Shown here piece after piece: positions 9,724 through 18,677 of a stretch of 56,044 bases of DNA; position 1 is the stretch's first letter; every line of letters begins with the position of its first letter. The stretch is from the NCBI GenBank assembly GCA_021604565.1, contig BQJF01000016.1, forward strand, positions 1 to 56,044, read 5' to 3'. A program made the position numbers and the translations under genes. The notes under the pieces were generated by a model. That model worked only from the letters and a program-made list of their open reading frames with translations, searched no databases and was not told the origin of the DNA. The DNA is from Minwuia thermotolerans. Its GTDB lineage: Bacteria; Pseudomonadota; Alphaproteobacteria; Minwuiales; Minwuiaceae.

Positions 9724-10800
9724 ATGCTTGTTCTGCCCGAACGCAAACGCGCCGGCACTGTCGGTCGTGCCGCCTTTGGTGGCATCGCGACCGCGAATCC
9801 GCCTCACGTCCTGAAGCAGTCCGAAGTCGCGCGCCGCGCCGGTGAACTCTTCGGTGGCAATCTGCCGGTCTTCGAGAGGCTGAAGCCCGTCTACGAGAAT
9901 GCCGAGATCGAGACGCGCTATTCCAGCGTGCCCATCGAATGGTACCAGGAAGTCCATGGCTTCGGTTCCCGCAATCGCCAGTATATCGAGACGTCAGTGG
10001 ATCTTCTGGCGGATGTGGCACTGCGCGCCGTGGATCAGGCCGGTCTGGGACTGGACGAGATCGACGGGATCATCACCGTCTCGACCTCCGGCATCGCAAC
10101 GCCGAGCCTGGATGCACTGGTCATGGAACGGCTGAAGCTGCGGCGGGATCTGGAGCGGCTGCCGATCTTCGGGCTTGGCTGCGCCGGTGGTGTGGTCGGC
10201 CTGGCCCGCGCCGCGCAGATGGCGCGCAGCCGTCCGGGCGCCAACTACCTCTACCTTGTTGTCGAGCTTTGCGGCCTGACCTTTCGCAGCCGCGACTATT
10301 CGAAGAGCAATGTGGTCGCGACAGCACTGTTCGGCGATGGCGCCGCGGGCGCGGTCGTCGGCTCCGACATCGAGGGTGCCGAGATCCTGGCCAGTCATGA
10401 GCACACCTGGGAGGACTCCCTCGACATCATGGGCTGGGATGTCACCGACGACGGCCTTTCTGTCATCTTCTCTCGCGACATCCCGACCCATGTGCGCAGC
10501 AAGATGAACGAGGCACTGCACGGCTTCCTGGAGCGTGAAACGCTTGCCCTGACCGATATCGACCACTTTCTCTGCCATCCGGGTGGCGCCAAGGTGCTGG
10601 ATGCGCTGGAAGACATCTTCGGCCTGTCCAGTGGCGGCCTGAAACACTCACGCGAGACCCTGCGCAACTTCGGCAACATGTCCGCCGCAACGGTCATGTT
10701 CGTCATTGCGGCGGCTCAGCGCGACGGTCTGAAGGGGCGTGCCCTGCTCTCCACACTCGGCCCGGGGTTCACCGCCGGCTTCATGACCGTCGACCTCTGA
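9724..10800 (+). CDS. Type III polyketide synthase (chalcone synthase-like)
   Basis: Homodimeric, ACP-independent condensing enzyme that extends an acyl-CoA starter with malonyl-CoA and cyclises the product. The 358-residue protein has the full catalytic triad Cys153 (LGCAGG), His285 (CHPGGAK) and Asn318 (NFGNMSAAT), plus the C-terminal GPGFTAG loop. It aligns with bacterial alkylpyrone or alkylresorcinol synthases rather than with fatty-acid KAS III. The open frame extends upstream to 9427, but ATG 9724 has GGAG (9711-9714) 9 nt upstream. It overlaps the ICMT-type methyltransferase gene by 1 nt (TGATG); in Bacillus the analogous bpsA-bpsB pair makes alkylpyrones and their methyl ethers. The product here is inferred. 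Confidence 0.9.
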   Translation: MLVLPERKRAGTVGRAAFGGIATANPPHVLKQSEVARRAGELFGGNLPVFERLKPVYENAEIETRYSSVPIEWYQEVHGFGSRNRQYIETSVDLLADVALRAVDQAGLGLDEIDGIITVSTSGIATPSLDALVMERLKLRRDLERLPIFGLGCAGGVVGLARAAQMARSRPGANYLYLVVELCGLTFRSRDYSKSNVVATALFGDGAAGAVVGSDIEGAEILASHEHTWEDSLDIMGWDVTDDGLSVIFSRDIPTHVRSKMNEALHGFLERETLALTDIDHFLCHPGGAKVLDALEDIFGLSSGGLKHSRETLRNFGNMSAATVMFVIAAAQRDGLKGRALLSTLGPGFTAGFMTVDL

Positions 10801-11300
10801 TGAACCTGTTCCATCTGGTTCTCGCCTTCCTGGTGGTGCAGCGGCTGGCCGAGCTTGTGCTGGCAAGGCGCAACACGGCCCGCCTGCTGGCGGCCGGCGC
10901 GCAGGAGCATGGCCGCGGCCACTATCCGCTGTTCGTTGTCCTGCATGGCGGCTGGCTGGTGGCACTGGCCGTGTTCACCCCCGCAGATGCGACGATCAGT
11001 GCGCCGCTGTTCATCACGTTCGTGGCGTTGCAGCTTGGTCGGGTATGGGTCATCGCCAGCCTGGGCCGATACTGGACGACACGGATCATCACGGTTCCCG
11101 ACGCGCCACTGGTGAAGCGGGGCCCGTTCCGGTTTTTCCGTCATCCCAACTACATGGTGGTGATAGGGGAAATCGCGGTTGTCCCGCTGATGATCGGTCT
11201 GTGGGAAGTCGCGGTCGTCTTCAGTATCCTGAACCTGGCTTTGCTTGCCTGGCGCATACGGGCGGAAGAGGTTGCACTGTCTCCACGGCGTTCTGGCTAA
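10800..11300 (+). CDS. ICMT-family membrane methyltransferase, polyketide-linked
   Basis: A 166-residue integral membrane protein with four to five hydrophobic segments. It has the isoprenylcysteine-carboxyl-methyltransferase-like core: LGRYWTTRI, then GPFRFFRHPNYMVVIGEI, where the RHPNY motif contributes to SAM binding, and a C-terminal RIRAEEVAL. Bacteria do not usually prenylate CaaX proteins, and this subfamily typically sits behind type III polyketide synthases, where it O-methylates alkylpyrones (BpsB of Bacillus is the precedent). Translational coupling to the upstream synthase by a 1-nt overlap supports that role. The methylated substrate is an inference. Confidence 0.85.
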   Translation: MNLFHLVLAFLVVQRLAELVLARRNTARLLAAGAQEHGRGHYPLFVVLHGGWLVALAVFTPADATISAPLFITFVALQLGRVWVIASLGRYWTTRIITVPDAPLVKRGPFRFFRHPNYMVVIGEIAVVPLMIGLWEVAVVFSILNLALLAWRIRAEEVALSPRRSG

Positions 11301-11417
11301 GACTCAACGTATCGTGTTAAATTTATGTTCATGAACAAACGTTCAGATGCCGCGAAATGCTGCCGTAACGTTTGATTGAATGAAAGGCGCTGGAGCAATG
11401 CCGCCGCGTCGGGGGAA

Positions 11418-13721
11418 ATGAACGCCAATACGCCACCACGGCGACCTGATGGCAACGGCCAGCAGGCTTTCACGCCTGAACGCCGTTTGGCGGATTTCCT
11501 CGAAATCGCGAACGACTGGTTCTGGGAAACCGACGCTGCACATCGGTTCATCTTCCTTTCCAGGCGTTTTCAGGAGCTTACCGGCGTCAATGTCGACCTT
11601 TTCCTGGGCAACACGCGTGCGGAAATGGCCAGTGATCCGGAAGCGCCGGAATTCAAGGCTCACCTGTCCGACCTGGCGGCGCACCGCCCCTTCACGGACT
11701 ACGTCTACGGCGGCGAGACCCCACGCGGATTTCGCTGGTTCCAGATCAGCGGCAGACCGGTGTTTGGCGACAACGGGACCTTTCTGGGGTATCGCGGCAC
11801 GGGCAGTGACATAACCCAGAGCGTTCTTGATCGCGGTCGGGCGCGTGATGCAGAAGGCCGTCTTGAGGCCGCGCTTGAATCGATCAGTGAGGGCTTTGTC
11901 CTCTATGACAGCAACGACTGCATCCGTCTCTACAACAAGGTGTTTCAGCAGGCCTTTGACCCGAAAGAGGAAAGGCTGCGGATCGGCCTTTCCTTCACGG
12001 ACTGGATCGGCTGGCTTCTCGAAAGCGGCAAGATCGACACCACCGTATCCGGCGCCACATACAACATGGACGAACGCCACAAGGGGCACCGCAGGGGCCG
12101 ATATGAAGGCGAAGTGGCCTTTCAGGACGGTCGCTGGTACCGGATTTCGGAGAACGAGGTCAGTGGCGCGGGCATTGTCGGTGTCTATACGGAGATTACA
12201 GCGCGCAAGCACCGCGAACTCGAACGGCAACGTCAATCGAAGATGCTCGCCTCCGTCTTCGAGAAGCTGCACATCGGTGTCTGTGTAGGTGACGCTGATT
12301 TCGTCGTCACAAATGTCAACCATCGCTTTGTCGAACTGATGGGCCTGCCGACCGACTTTTTCGCGGTTCGCCGGACCATCGCAGACATACTCGACCATTA
12401 TCGTGCCGACGATGCCTATGGTTCAGGCATTCAGGAGATGGAGCGTCGCTACCAGATGTCGCGAAACGGCATCGCGTTCCGCTATCAGCGCAGTCGGCCC
12501 GACGGCATTCACCTGGAAATCAGCAGCGACCCCCTGCCCGATGGCGGCCTGCTGTTCTCGGTCAACGACATGACCCCCTGGCAGCGCATGAACGAGACGC
12601 TGCGGGAGCGGGAAGAACGTTACCGCCACCTGGTGGAACGCAGCCCCGACGCGATCCTGGTGCATCACAGGGGTCAGATCCGCTACGCCAATGCCTCAGC
12701 GATCGGCATGTTCCGCGCCCGCAACCGGGAACACCTGCTGTTCCAGGAAATCAGTGACATGGTTGCGCCGCGCGACCTCGTGAAACTGAGGGAGCGGTCG
12801 CAGCAGATGCTCGCCGAAGGGGTTGGTTCTGCCCGCAGCGGCCTGATCCTGAAGTGTCGCCGTCTGGACGGGCAATGGTTCGAGATCGAGATCGAAAGCT
12901 CGATCGTCCCCTTCGAGGGCCAGCCCATGGCGCAGGTGGTGATCCGGGACGTGACCGAACGCCGCCAGGCCGAGCGGGCCCTGCACCTGGCCAAGGAACA
13001 GGCGGAGATGGCCAACCGCGCGAAGTCGGAGTTCCTGGCCAACATGAGTCACGAATTGCGCACGCCGCTGAACGCTATCATCGGCTTCTCGGAAATCATG
13101 CGCGACGAGATGTACGGGGCCATCGGCAATCAGCAGTACGCCGAATATGTCGGCGATATCCATCACAGCGGCACGCACCTGCTCTCCGTCATCAACGACA
13201 TCCTGGATCTGTCGAAGGCAGAATCGGGGCACCTGGAACTGCGCGAACAGGAAGTCGACCTGCCGTTGCTGCTCGATTCAGCCTTGCGAATCGCGCGCAC
13301 GCGCGACGGCACCGATGGCCTGACGATCATCAATCACGCCACAGATCACGATGTCCCCGAGATCATGGCCGACAGCCGTCTGATCAAGCAGATCTTCATC
13401 AACCTCCTGTCCAATGCCATCAAGTTCACGCAGCCCGGCGGACAGATCACCATTGACATCAGGCCTGTCAGCGATGGCCTGGAAATCACTGTCACCGACA
13501 CCGGCATCGGGGTCGCCAGCGACCAGCAGGAGCGGGTGTTCGAGCCATTTGTCCAGGGCGAGACCGGCCTGTCGCGCCGGTTCGAAGGAACCGGCCTCGG
13601 CCTGTCGCTCTCGCGCTCCCTGGCTCAACTGCATGGTGGAACACTACGTCTGGAGAGCGAGCCGAACGTCGGGACGAACGCGGTTCTCTGGTTGCCCGAA
13701 TCGCGCATATGCAAGCGCTAG
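11418..13721 (+). CDS. Multi-PAS sensor histidine kinase
   Basis: A 767-residue soluble sensor kinase without membrane segments. Four PAS-like modules are visible: about 20-135 (DWFWETDAAHRF), 145-260 (ISEGFVLYDSND, the PAS-7 type), 272-390 (LHIGVCVGDADF) and 400-515 (SPDAILVHHRGQIRYAN). They are followed by HisKA with phospho-acceptor His545 (MSHELRTPLNAIIGFSEIM) and a HATPase_c domain with INLLSNAIKF, DTGIGV and GTGLGLS boxes. There is no receiver domain; the orphan receiver at 816 is a possible partner. TTG 11376 would add 14 residues. ATG 11418 was chosen although its G-rich box (11411-11416) is unusually close. The stimulus is unknown. Confidence 0.92.
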   Translation: MNANTPPRRPDGNGQQAFTPERRLADFLEIANDWFWETDAAHRFIFLSRRFQELTGVNVDLFLGNTRAEMASDPEAPEFKAHLSDLAAHRPFTDYVYGGETPRGFRWFQISGRPVFGDNGTFLGYRGTGSDITQSVLDRGRARDAEGRLEAALESISEGFVLYDSNDCIRLYNKVFQQAFDPKEERLRIGLSFTDWIGWLLESGKIDTTVSGATYNMDERHKGHRRGRYEGEVAFQDGRWYRISENEVSGAGIVGVYTEITARKHRELERQRQSKMLASVFEKLHIGVCVGDADFVVTNVNHRFVELMGLPTDFFAVRRTIADILDHYRADDAYGSGIQEMERRYQMSRNGIAFRYQRSRPDGIHLEISSDPLPDGGLLFSVNDMTPWQRMNETLREREERYRHLVERSPDAILVHHRGQIRYANASAIGMFRARNREHLLFQEISDMVAPRDLVKLRERSQQMLAEGVGSARSGLILKCRRLDGQWFEIEIESSIVPFEGQPMAQVVIRDVTERRQAERALHLAKEQAEMANRAKSEFLANMSHELRTPLNAIIGFSEIMRDEMYGAIGNQQYAEYVGDIHHSGTHLLSVINDILDLSKAESGHLELREQEVDLPLLLDSALRIARTRDGTDGLTIINHATDHDVPEIMADSRLIKQIFINLLSNAIKFTQPGGQITIDIRPVSDGLEITVTDTGIGVASDQQERVFEPFVQGETGLSRRFEGTGLGLSLSRSLAQLHGGTLRLESEPNVGTNAVLWLPESRICKR

Positions 13722-13885
13722 CTCATTCCATCGGATGACGGGAACCGGCGGGTCCCGCGATCAAGGAGCGGGCGATCTAATTGCCCGAAACGAAAGCTGA
13801 AAAGCACACTTGGCTATTTGGAATACCCACTGGTATAGTCCCGTACCAAGAATAACAAAAAGCTATTTACACGGGGAGGCCTTGA
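13722..13885. promoter_or_regulatory. Upstream region of the liv-type operon with candidate operator
   Basis: This AT-richer stretch precedes livG. It contains ATACC-CACT-GGTAT (13823-13836), a perfect 5-bp inverted repeat, overlapping a second symmetric pair, TGGTA (13831-13835) and TACCA (13843-13847). This is the kind of nested dyad bound by a TetR- or MarR-type regulator. No regulator gene is adjacent, so the assignment is inference. A strong Shine-Dalgarno GGGGAGG sits at 13873-13879. Confidence 0.4.
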
Positions 13886-14680
13886 GTGGCGATGCCAGCA
13901 GCATCGACAGCCGGGGAGGTGACGCTCAGCGTCAACGGCGTGTCGAAATACTTTGGTGGTGTGCGGGCGGTGGACAATGTCTCCGTCGACATACCGAAGG
14001 GCAGTATCTTTTCCATCATCGGACCCAATGGTGCGGGGAAGACATCTCTGGTCAACATGATCAGCGGTTTCTACACCCCGGATTCTGGTTCGGTTGTCTT
14101 CAATGGGGAAGACATCACCGGACTGCGGCCGAATGAACGGGCACAGCGCGGAATCGCAAGGACGTTCCAGAACATCGCACTGTTCGCGGGCATGAACGTG
14201 CTCGAGAACCTGATGCTGGGCCGTCACATCCACATGAACTCCAACCTGCTGAAGGCGTGTCTCTACTGGGGCCCGAACCAGCGCGAGGAGGTTCGCCATC
14301 GTGCCCGCTGCGAGGAGATCATCGATTTCCTGAAGCTGAATGACCTGCGCAAACAGTCGACGGGCGCACTGGCCTACGGCTTCCAGAAGCGAGTCGAACT
14401 CGGACGGGCACTGGCGCTGGAGCCGACCCTGTTGCTGCTTGACGAGCCGATGGCCGGCATGAACTCCGAGGAAAAGGAGGACATGGCCCGCTACGTCCTC
14501 GACGTGAACGAGGAACTGGGCACCACCATCATCCTGATCGAGCATGACATGGGGGTCGTGATGGACATCTCGACCCATATCGCCGTGCTCGACCAGGGCA
14601 CCAAGATCTCGGAAGGCACACCGGCGCAGGTTCAGGCCGATCCCGCCGTGATCCAGGCCTATCTCGGCACATCGAACTGA
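13886..14680 (+). CDS. livG: Branched-chain-type ABC transporter ATP-binding protein LivG
   Basis: One of the two cytoplasmic ATPases of a HAAT-type importer. The 264-residue protein shows Walker A GPNGAGKT (46-53), the LivG-type QNIALF Q-loop, a signature region reading LAYGFQKR in place of LSYGxQR, Walker B LLLLDEP and the switch His in LIEHDMG. The C-terminal GTPAQVQADPAVIQAYLG is typical of LivG. It begins with GTG 13886, 6 nt after GGGGAGG. It is first in a six-gene operon with an acyl-CoA synthetase, two permeases, a binding protein and LivF. Confidence 0.92.
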   Translation: MAMPAASTAGEVTLSVNGVSKYFGGVRAVDNVSVDIPKGSIFSIIGPNGAGKTSLVNMISGFYTPDSGSVVFNGEDITGLRPNERAQRGIARTFQNIALFAGMNVLENLMLGRHIHMNSNLLKACLYWGPNQREEVRHRARCEEIIDFLKLNDLRKQSTGALAYGFQKRVELGRALALEPTLLLLDEPMAGMNSEEKEDMARYVLDVNEELGTTIILIEHDMGVVMDISTHIAVLDQGTKISEGTPAQVQADPAVIQAYLGTSN

Positions 14681-14694
14681 AGGGGGGACTTGGA

Positions 14695-16596
14695 ATGACC
14701 AATGCAGATACCCTCGGCGCGCTGCTGCTGGAGAATGAACGCACACGTCCGACCAAACCCGCGATCCGCGAGAAGGACCTCGGCATCTGGCGGACCTACA
14801 GTTGGGCCGAGTACACACAGAACGTTCGCGATTTCGCCATGGGACTGGCGAAACGCGGCTTTGGTGCCGGTGACAAGCTCTGCGTTGCGGGCAATAACCG
14901 GCCCCGTCTTTACTGGGCGGAAATGGCAGCAGTCAGTCTTGGCGGCACGGCGGTTCCGGTCTACCAGGACGCCATCGCCACCGAGTTGCAGTTCGTGCTC
15001 AACAATGCCGAAGTGAAGGTGATCGTGGCCGAGGATCAGGAGCAGGTGGACAAGATGCTCTCGCTCCGCGATGGCCTCGTCGGTCTGGAACTCCTCGTCT
15101 ATGATGACGATCGCGGCATGTCGGAGCTGGAAGACGATCCGGGCGTCATGAGTTTCGAGGCCTTGCAGGCCGAAGGCGTCGAGTATGGGCGGCAGAATCC
15201 TTCGGCCTTCAGCGATGCCGTGGCTGCGGTGAAGGCCGCGGACATTGCCTTCATGGTCTACACGTCAGGTACGACGGGCAATCCCAAGGGCGTCATGCTT
15301 TCGCACGCCAACATGGTGGAAACCGCCCGGACCTTTCTTGCCAACGAGGAAGTGCGGGAGAGCGACGACCTGTTCTCCTACCTGCCACTGGCCTGGGTCG
15401 GTGAGGCCATGTACAGCACGACGGTCAGCCTGATGTCCGGTTGTTCCTGCAACTGCCCGGAGAGCCCGGAGGCATTCCGGCGTGACGGACGTGAACTCGG
15501 TGCAACCGGATTCGTCGCAGCCCCCCGCAGTCTCGAAATGGTCCTGTCCGAAATCCAGGTGAAGGCCAATGACTCCTCAGGCCTGAAACGCTGGGTATTC
15601 AACACCTTCCGCGATGTCGCCGTGGAGATCGAGAACCGGAAGGCGGAGGGTCAGTCCGTTTCCCTGGGCATGAAGCTGAAGCGCGCTATCGGCGAGATCC
15701 TGGTCTACGGTCCGGTCCGCGACCAGTATGCCTTCCGCCGCGCCCGCTGGGTTTATGTGGGTGGTGCCCCGCTGGGACCGGACACGTTCCGATTCTTCCG
15801 GGCCATGGGCATCAATCTGAAGCAGGTCTACGGTTCGACGGAAGTCTCCGGACTGGTGACATTGCAGAGTGACGAGCTGGCGTCGCCGGATCACGTGGGC
15901 AAGCCATGCGAAGGCATCAATGTGAAGATCGCGGAGAATGGCGAAGTCCTGATCAAGAGTGCCGGTGTCTTCCAGGGCTATTACAAGAACGAGGAAGCCA
16001 GCCGGGAAGCCATAACGGAAGATGGCTGGTTCCGTACCGGCGATGCCGGGATTCTGGAAAGCACAGGCGAGCTGACGATCATCGACCGTGCCAAGGATGT
16101 CGGAAAGCTGGTCGACGGCTCTCCGTTTGCGCCGCAGTTCGTCGAGAACAAGCTCAAGTTCAGCCCCTACATTTCCGAAGCCGTCTCCTTCGGTCACGAA
16201 AAGCCATACGTCTGCGCCATGATCGCCATCGACATGAACACGGTGGGGAACTGGGCGGAGAAACTGGGTCTTGCCTACACCAACTACATGGACCTGACGC
16301 ACAAGCAGGAAGTCCGGGATCTGATTGGCGAGGAGATCAAGCGCATCAATCCTTCGCTTCCGGAAGTGAGCAGAATCAAGCGCTTCCTGCTGCTTGCCAA
16401 GGATCTGGATGCAGACGATGCGGAAGTGACACGTACCCGCAAGCTGCGCCGTGGCTTCATCGCCGAGAAGTACGCTCCGGTCATTGACGCCTTCTACAAC
16501 GGTGGCACCGAGGTCGAACTGGCCACGGAAGTAACATTCGAGGACGGACGCAAGTCGATGCTCGATACGCGCCTGACCATTCTGGAAGCGGCCTGA
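14695..16596 (+). CDS. Long-chain-type acyl-CoA synthetase embedded in liv operon
   Basis: AMP-forming ligase of 633 residues, of the large FadD15/ACSL-like type. The ATP-binding P-loop YTSGTTGNPKG is followed by YGSTEVSG, GWFRTGDAG and IDRAKD. A VDGSPFAPQFVENKL segment takes the place of the usual G-motif region. The C-terminal catalytic-Lys region is the diverged one seen in this subfamily (RTRKLRRGFIAEKY). It lies 14 nt after livG and 13 nt before livH, so it is co-transcribed. Transport of a carboxylic acid followed by CoA activation would explain the arrangement, as in aromatic-acid or fatty-acid uptake. The true substrate is unknown. Confidence 0.9.
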   Translation: MTNADTLGALLLENERTRPTKPAIREKDLGIWRTYSWAEYTQNVRDFAMGLAKRGFGAGDKLCVAGNNRPRLYWAEMAAVSLGGTAVPVYQDAIATELQFVLNNAEVKVIVAEDQEQVDKMLSLRDGLVGLELLVYDDDRGMSELEDDPGVMSFEALQAEGVEYGRQNPSAFSDAVAAVKAADIAFMVYTSGTTGNPKGVMLSHANMVETARTFLANEEVRESDDLFSYLPLAWVGEAMYSTTVSLMSGCSCNCPESPEAFRRDGRELGATGFVAAPRSLEMVLSEIQVKANDSSGLKRWVFNTFRDVAVEIENRKAEGQSVSLGMKLKRAIGEILVYGPVRDQYAFRRARWVYVGGAPLGPDTFRFFRAMGINLKQVYGSTEVSGLVTLQSDELASPDHVGKPCEGINVKIAENGEVLIKSAGVFQGYYKNEEASREAITEDGWFRTGDAGILESTGELTIIDRAKDVGKLVDGSPFAPQFVENKLKFSPYISEAVSFGHEKPYVCAMIAIDMNTVGNWAEKLGLAYTNYMDLTHKQEVRDLIGEEIKRINPSLPEVSRIKRFLLLAKDLDADDAEVTRTRKLRRGFIAEKYAPVIDAFYNGGTEVELATEVTFEDGRKSMLDTRLTILEAA

Positions 16597-16609
16597 GGGG
16601 GAATTCGAG

Positions 16610-17545
16610 ATGGATATGTTCGCCGTCTGGTACTTCGTGGAAACGACGATAAACGGGGCCCTGATCGGGCTCATGTACGCCCTGATCGCGCTTGGTTTCG
16701 TGCTGATCTACAAATCGACCGACGCCATCAATTTCGCCCAGGGACAGTTTGTCATGATCTCGGGCGTCATGGTCGCGGCACTCGCCGCTGATTATGGTGT
16801 ACCCATCGTCGTCGGTGCGATCGTCGCCCTTGTATTCATGATCCTGTTCAACGTGATGCTGGAGCGGATCGTGCTGCGCCCCATGATCGGGCGGCCGGTG
16901 GTCGCGATCATCATGGCGACCATTGGTCTGGCAGCGTTCCTGGAGGGGCTGTTCCCGATGATCTTCGGGGCCACGACCCGCGCGCTGGACCTGGGAATTC
17001 CCAATGATCCGATCATCATCGGACAGATCTATCTGACTCCGATCAACGTGGTCGGTGGCGCCGTGGCACTGACCTTCTTCGGCGCGTTCTCCATCTTCTT
17101 CATGAAGTCACGCAAGGGTGTTGCGCTGCGCGCGGTGGCCGACAACCATCAGGTTTCCATGGCCATGGGCATCAATGTCGAGCGTTACTTCGTGCTGGCC
17201 TGGTCCATGGCCGGCGTCGTTGCCGTGCTCGGCGGTCTGCTCTGGGGCAGTGCCATCGGCGTCGATAATACACTGGCAGTGGTCGGACTGAAGGTGTTCC
17301 CGGTCGTGATCCTAGGTGGCCTGGAAAGCATCATCGGCGCCATCGTCGGCGGCATCATCGTCGGCGTGATCGAAGCCTGGGGCGGTACCTACATCGACCC
17401 TGCCATGACCCAGCCCTGGTTCCGCGAGTTCTTCCCCTTCGAAGGTGGCGGCACCAAGGACTTCCTTCCCTACCTGTTGATGATCGTGGTGCTGTTCTTC
17501 AAGCCCTACGGTCTCTTCGGCAAAGTCCATATTGAAAGGGTCTGA
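16610..17545 (+). CDS. livH: Branched-chain-type ABC transporter permease LivH
   Basis: Inner-membrane permease of 311 residues with about eight hydrophobic spans. It has the LivH signatures GLMYALIALGFVLIYKSTDAINFAQGQF near the N-terminus and RAVADNHQVSMAMGINVERY in the cytoplasmic coupling loop, which contacts the ATPase. It sits between the acyl-CoA synthetase and LivM. Only four bases separate its stop from the preferred start of livM, consistent with translational coupling. Confidence 0.93.
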   Translation: MDMFAVWYFVETTINGALIGLMYALIALGFVLIYKSTDAINFAQGQFVMISGVMVAALAADYGVPIVVGAIVALVFMILFNVMLERIVLRPMIGRPVVAIIMATIGLAAFLEGLFPMIFGATTRALDLGIPNDPIIIGQIYLTPINVVGGAVALTFFGAFSIFFMKSRKGVALRAVADNHQVSMAMGINVERYFVLAWSMAGVVAVLGGLLWGSAIGVDNTLAVVGLKVFPVVILGGLESIIGAIVGGIIVGVIEAWGGTYIDPAMTQPWFREFFPFEGGGTKDFLPYLLMIVVLFFKPYGLFGKVHIERV

Positions 17546-17549
17546 AGCC

Positions 17550-18620
17550 GTGTTTCATCGTGAAAGTGGATACTACAAGACCAGCTACGCCAGCGACTCG
17601 GCGCTTTACCCGCTGCCGATCGCCCGCTTTGCCGTTGCCGGTTTCGCCATCCTGTTCTTCGTCGTCGCACCCCTGCTGGTCAGCAGCTACTACCTGACGA
17701 TCCTGAACCTGGTCGGGATCGCGATTGTCGGTGCCATCGGCCTGAACATCCTGCTCGGCCTTACCGGGCAGATCTCGATCGGTCACGCCGCGTTCATGTC
17801 GGTCGGTGCCTATACGGCGGCAAACCTGGCGACCCGTTTCGATCTTCCGTTCTGGATCACTCTGCCGGCCGGCGGCCTGATGGCCGCGTCCATCGGCATC
17901 ATCGTCGGCTTCCCGTCTGTCCGCATCAAGGGCCTGTACCTCGCCATCTCCACGCTGGCGGCGCAGTTCATCATTGACTGGATCATCGTTCATACTCCGG
18001 CAATATCGGGCGGGTTCCAGGCCTCGATCCAGGTGCCGCGCCCCACTGTATTCGGTGCCGTGCTGGACACGCAGCGCGAGCTTTACATGTTCATCCTGGT
18101 GGTGGTCGTGATCGCGATCGTGGTGGCCCTGAACATTGCCCGCAGCCGAATTGGCCGAGCCTTCATCGCCATTCGGGACCAGGATATCGCGGCTGAGATT
18201 CTCGGTATCGACGTGCGTCGCTACAAGCTGATGGCTTTCGCCATATCGTCGTTCTATGCCGGCGTCGCCGGGGTGCTCTACACCTACTACTCGGGGGTCG
18301 CGAACAATGAATTCTTCCCCCTCGTGGTCTCGATCGACTACCTGGCAATGGTCATTATCGGCGGCATGGGATCGGTGCTCGGCGCCATCTTCGGGGCCAC
18401 TTTCGTGACCCTGCTTCCGATCGCCATCGATCTGGTCATGACCTCGGTCGGTCCTTACCTGATCGAGGACGCCGGTGCCCTTTCGGGCATCAAGTCCCAC
18501 ATGCGGCTGGTCGTGTTCGGCGGCCTGATCATGTTCTTCCTGGTTGTTGAACCGGAAGGCCTGAACAGGTTGTGGCTGAATATCCGGAGTTATTTCCGGG
18601 TCTGGCCGTTTTCGTACTAG
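17550..18620 (+). CDS. livM: Branched-chain-type ABC transporter permease LivM
   Basis: Second permease of the importer, 356 residues with eight to ten membrane segments. The LivM hallmark GLTGQISIGHAAFMSVGAY and the coupling loop AIRDQDIAAEILGIDVRRYK are both present. A TTG at 17532 would overlap livH. GTG 17550 is preferred because AAGGG (17536-17540) lies 9 nt upstream and the protein then begins MFHRESGYYKTSY, a sequence start common in this subfamily. The binding-protein gene follows after 57 nt. Confidence 0.9.
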   Translation: MFHRESGYYKTSYASDSALYPLPIARFAVAGFAILFFVVAPLLVSSYYLTILNLVGIAIVGAIGLNILLGLTGQISIGHAAFMSVGAYTAANLATRFDLPFWITLPAGGLMAASIGIIVGFPSVRIKGLYLAISTLAAQFIIDWIIVHTPAISGGFQASIQVPRPTVFGAVLDTQRELYMFILVVVVIAIVVALNIARSRIGRAFIAIRDQDIAAEILGIDVRRYKLMAFAISSFYAGVAGVLYTYYSGVANNEFFPLVVSIDYLAMVIIGGMGSVLGAIFGATFVTLLPIAIDLVMTSVGPYLIEDAGALSGIKSHMRLVVFGGLIMFFLVVEPEGLNRLWLNIRSYFRVWPFSY

Positions 18621-18677
18621 ACTGTCGCCAATCCCCCGCAAGAACGACGGGGTATGACCCAAAGGGAGGAACCAAGA

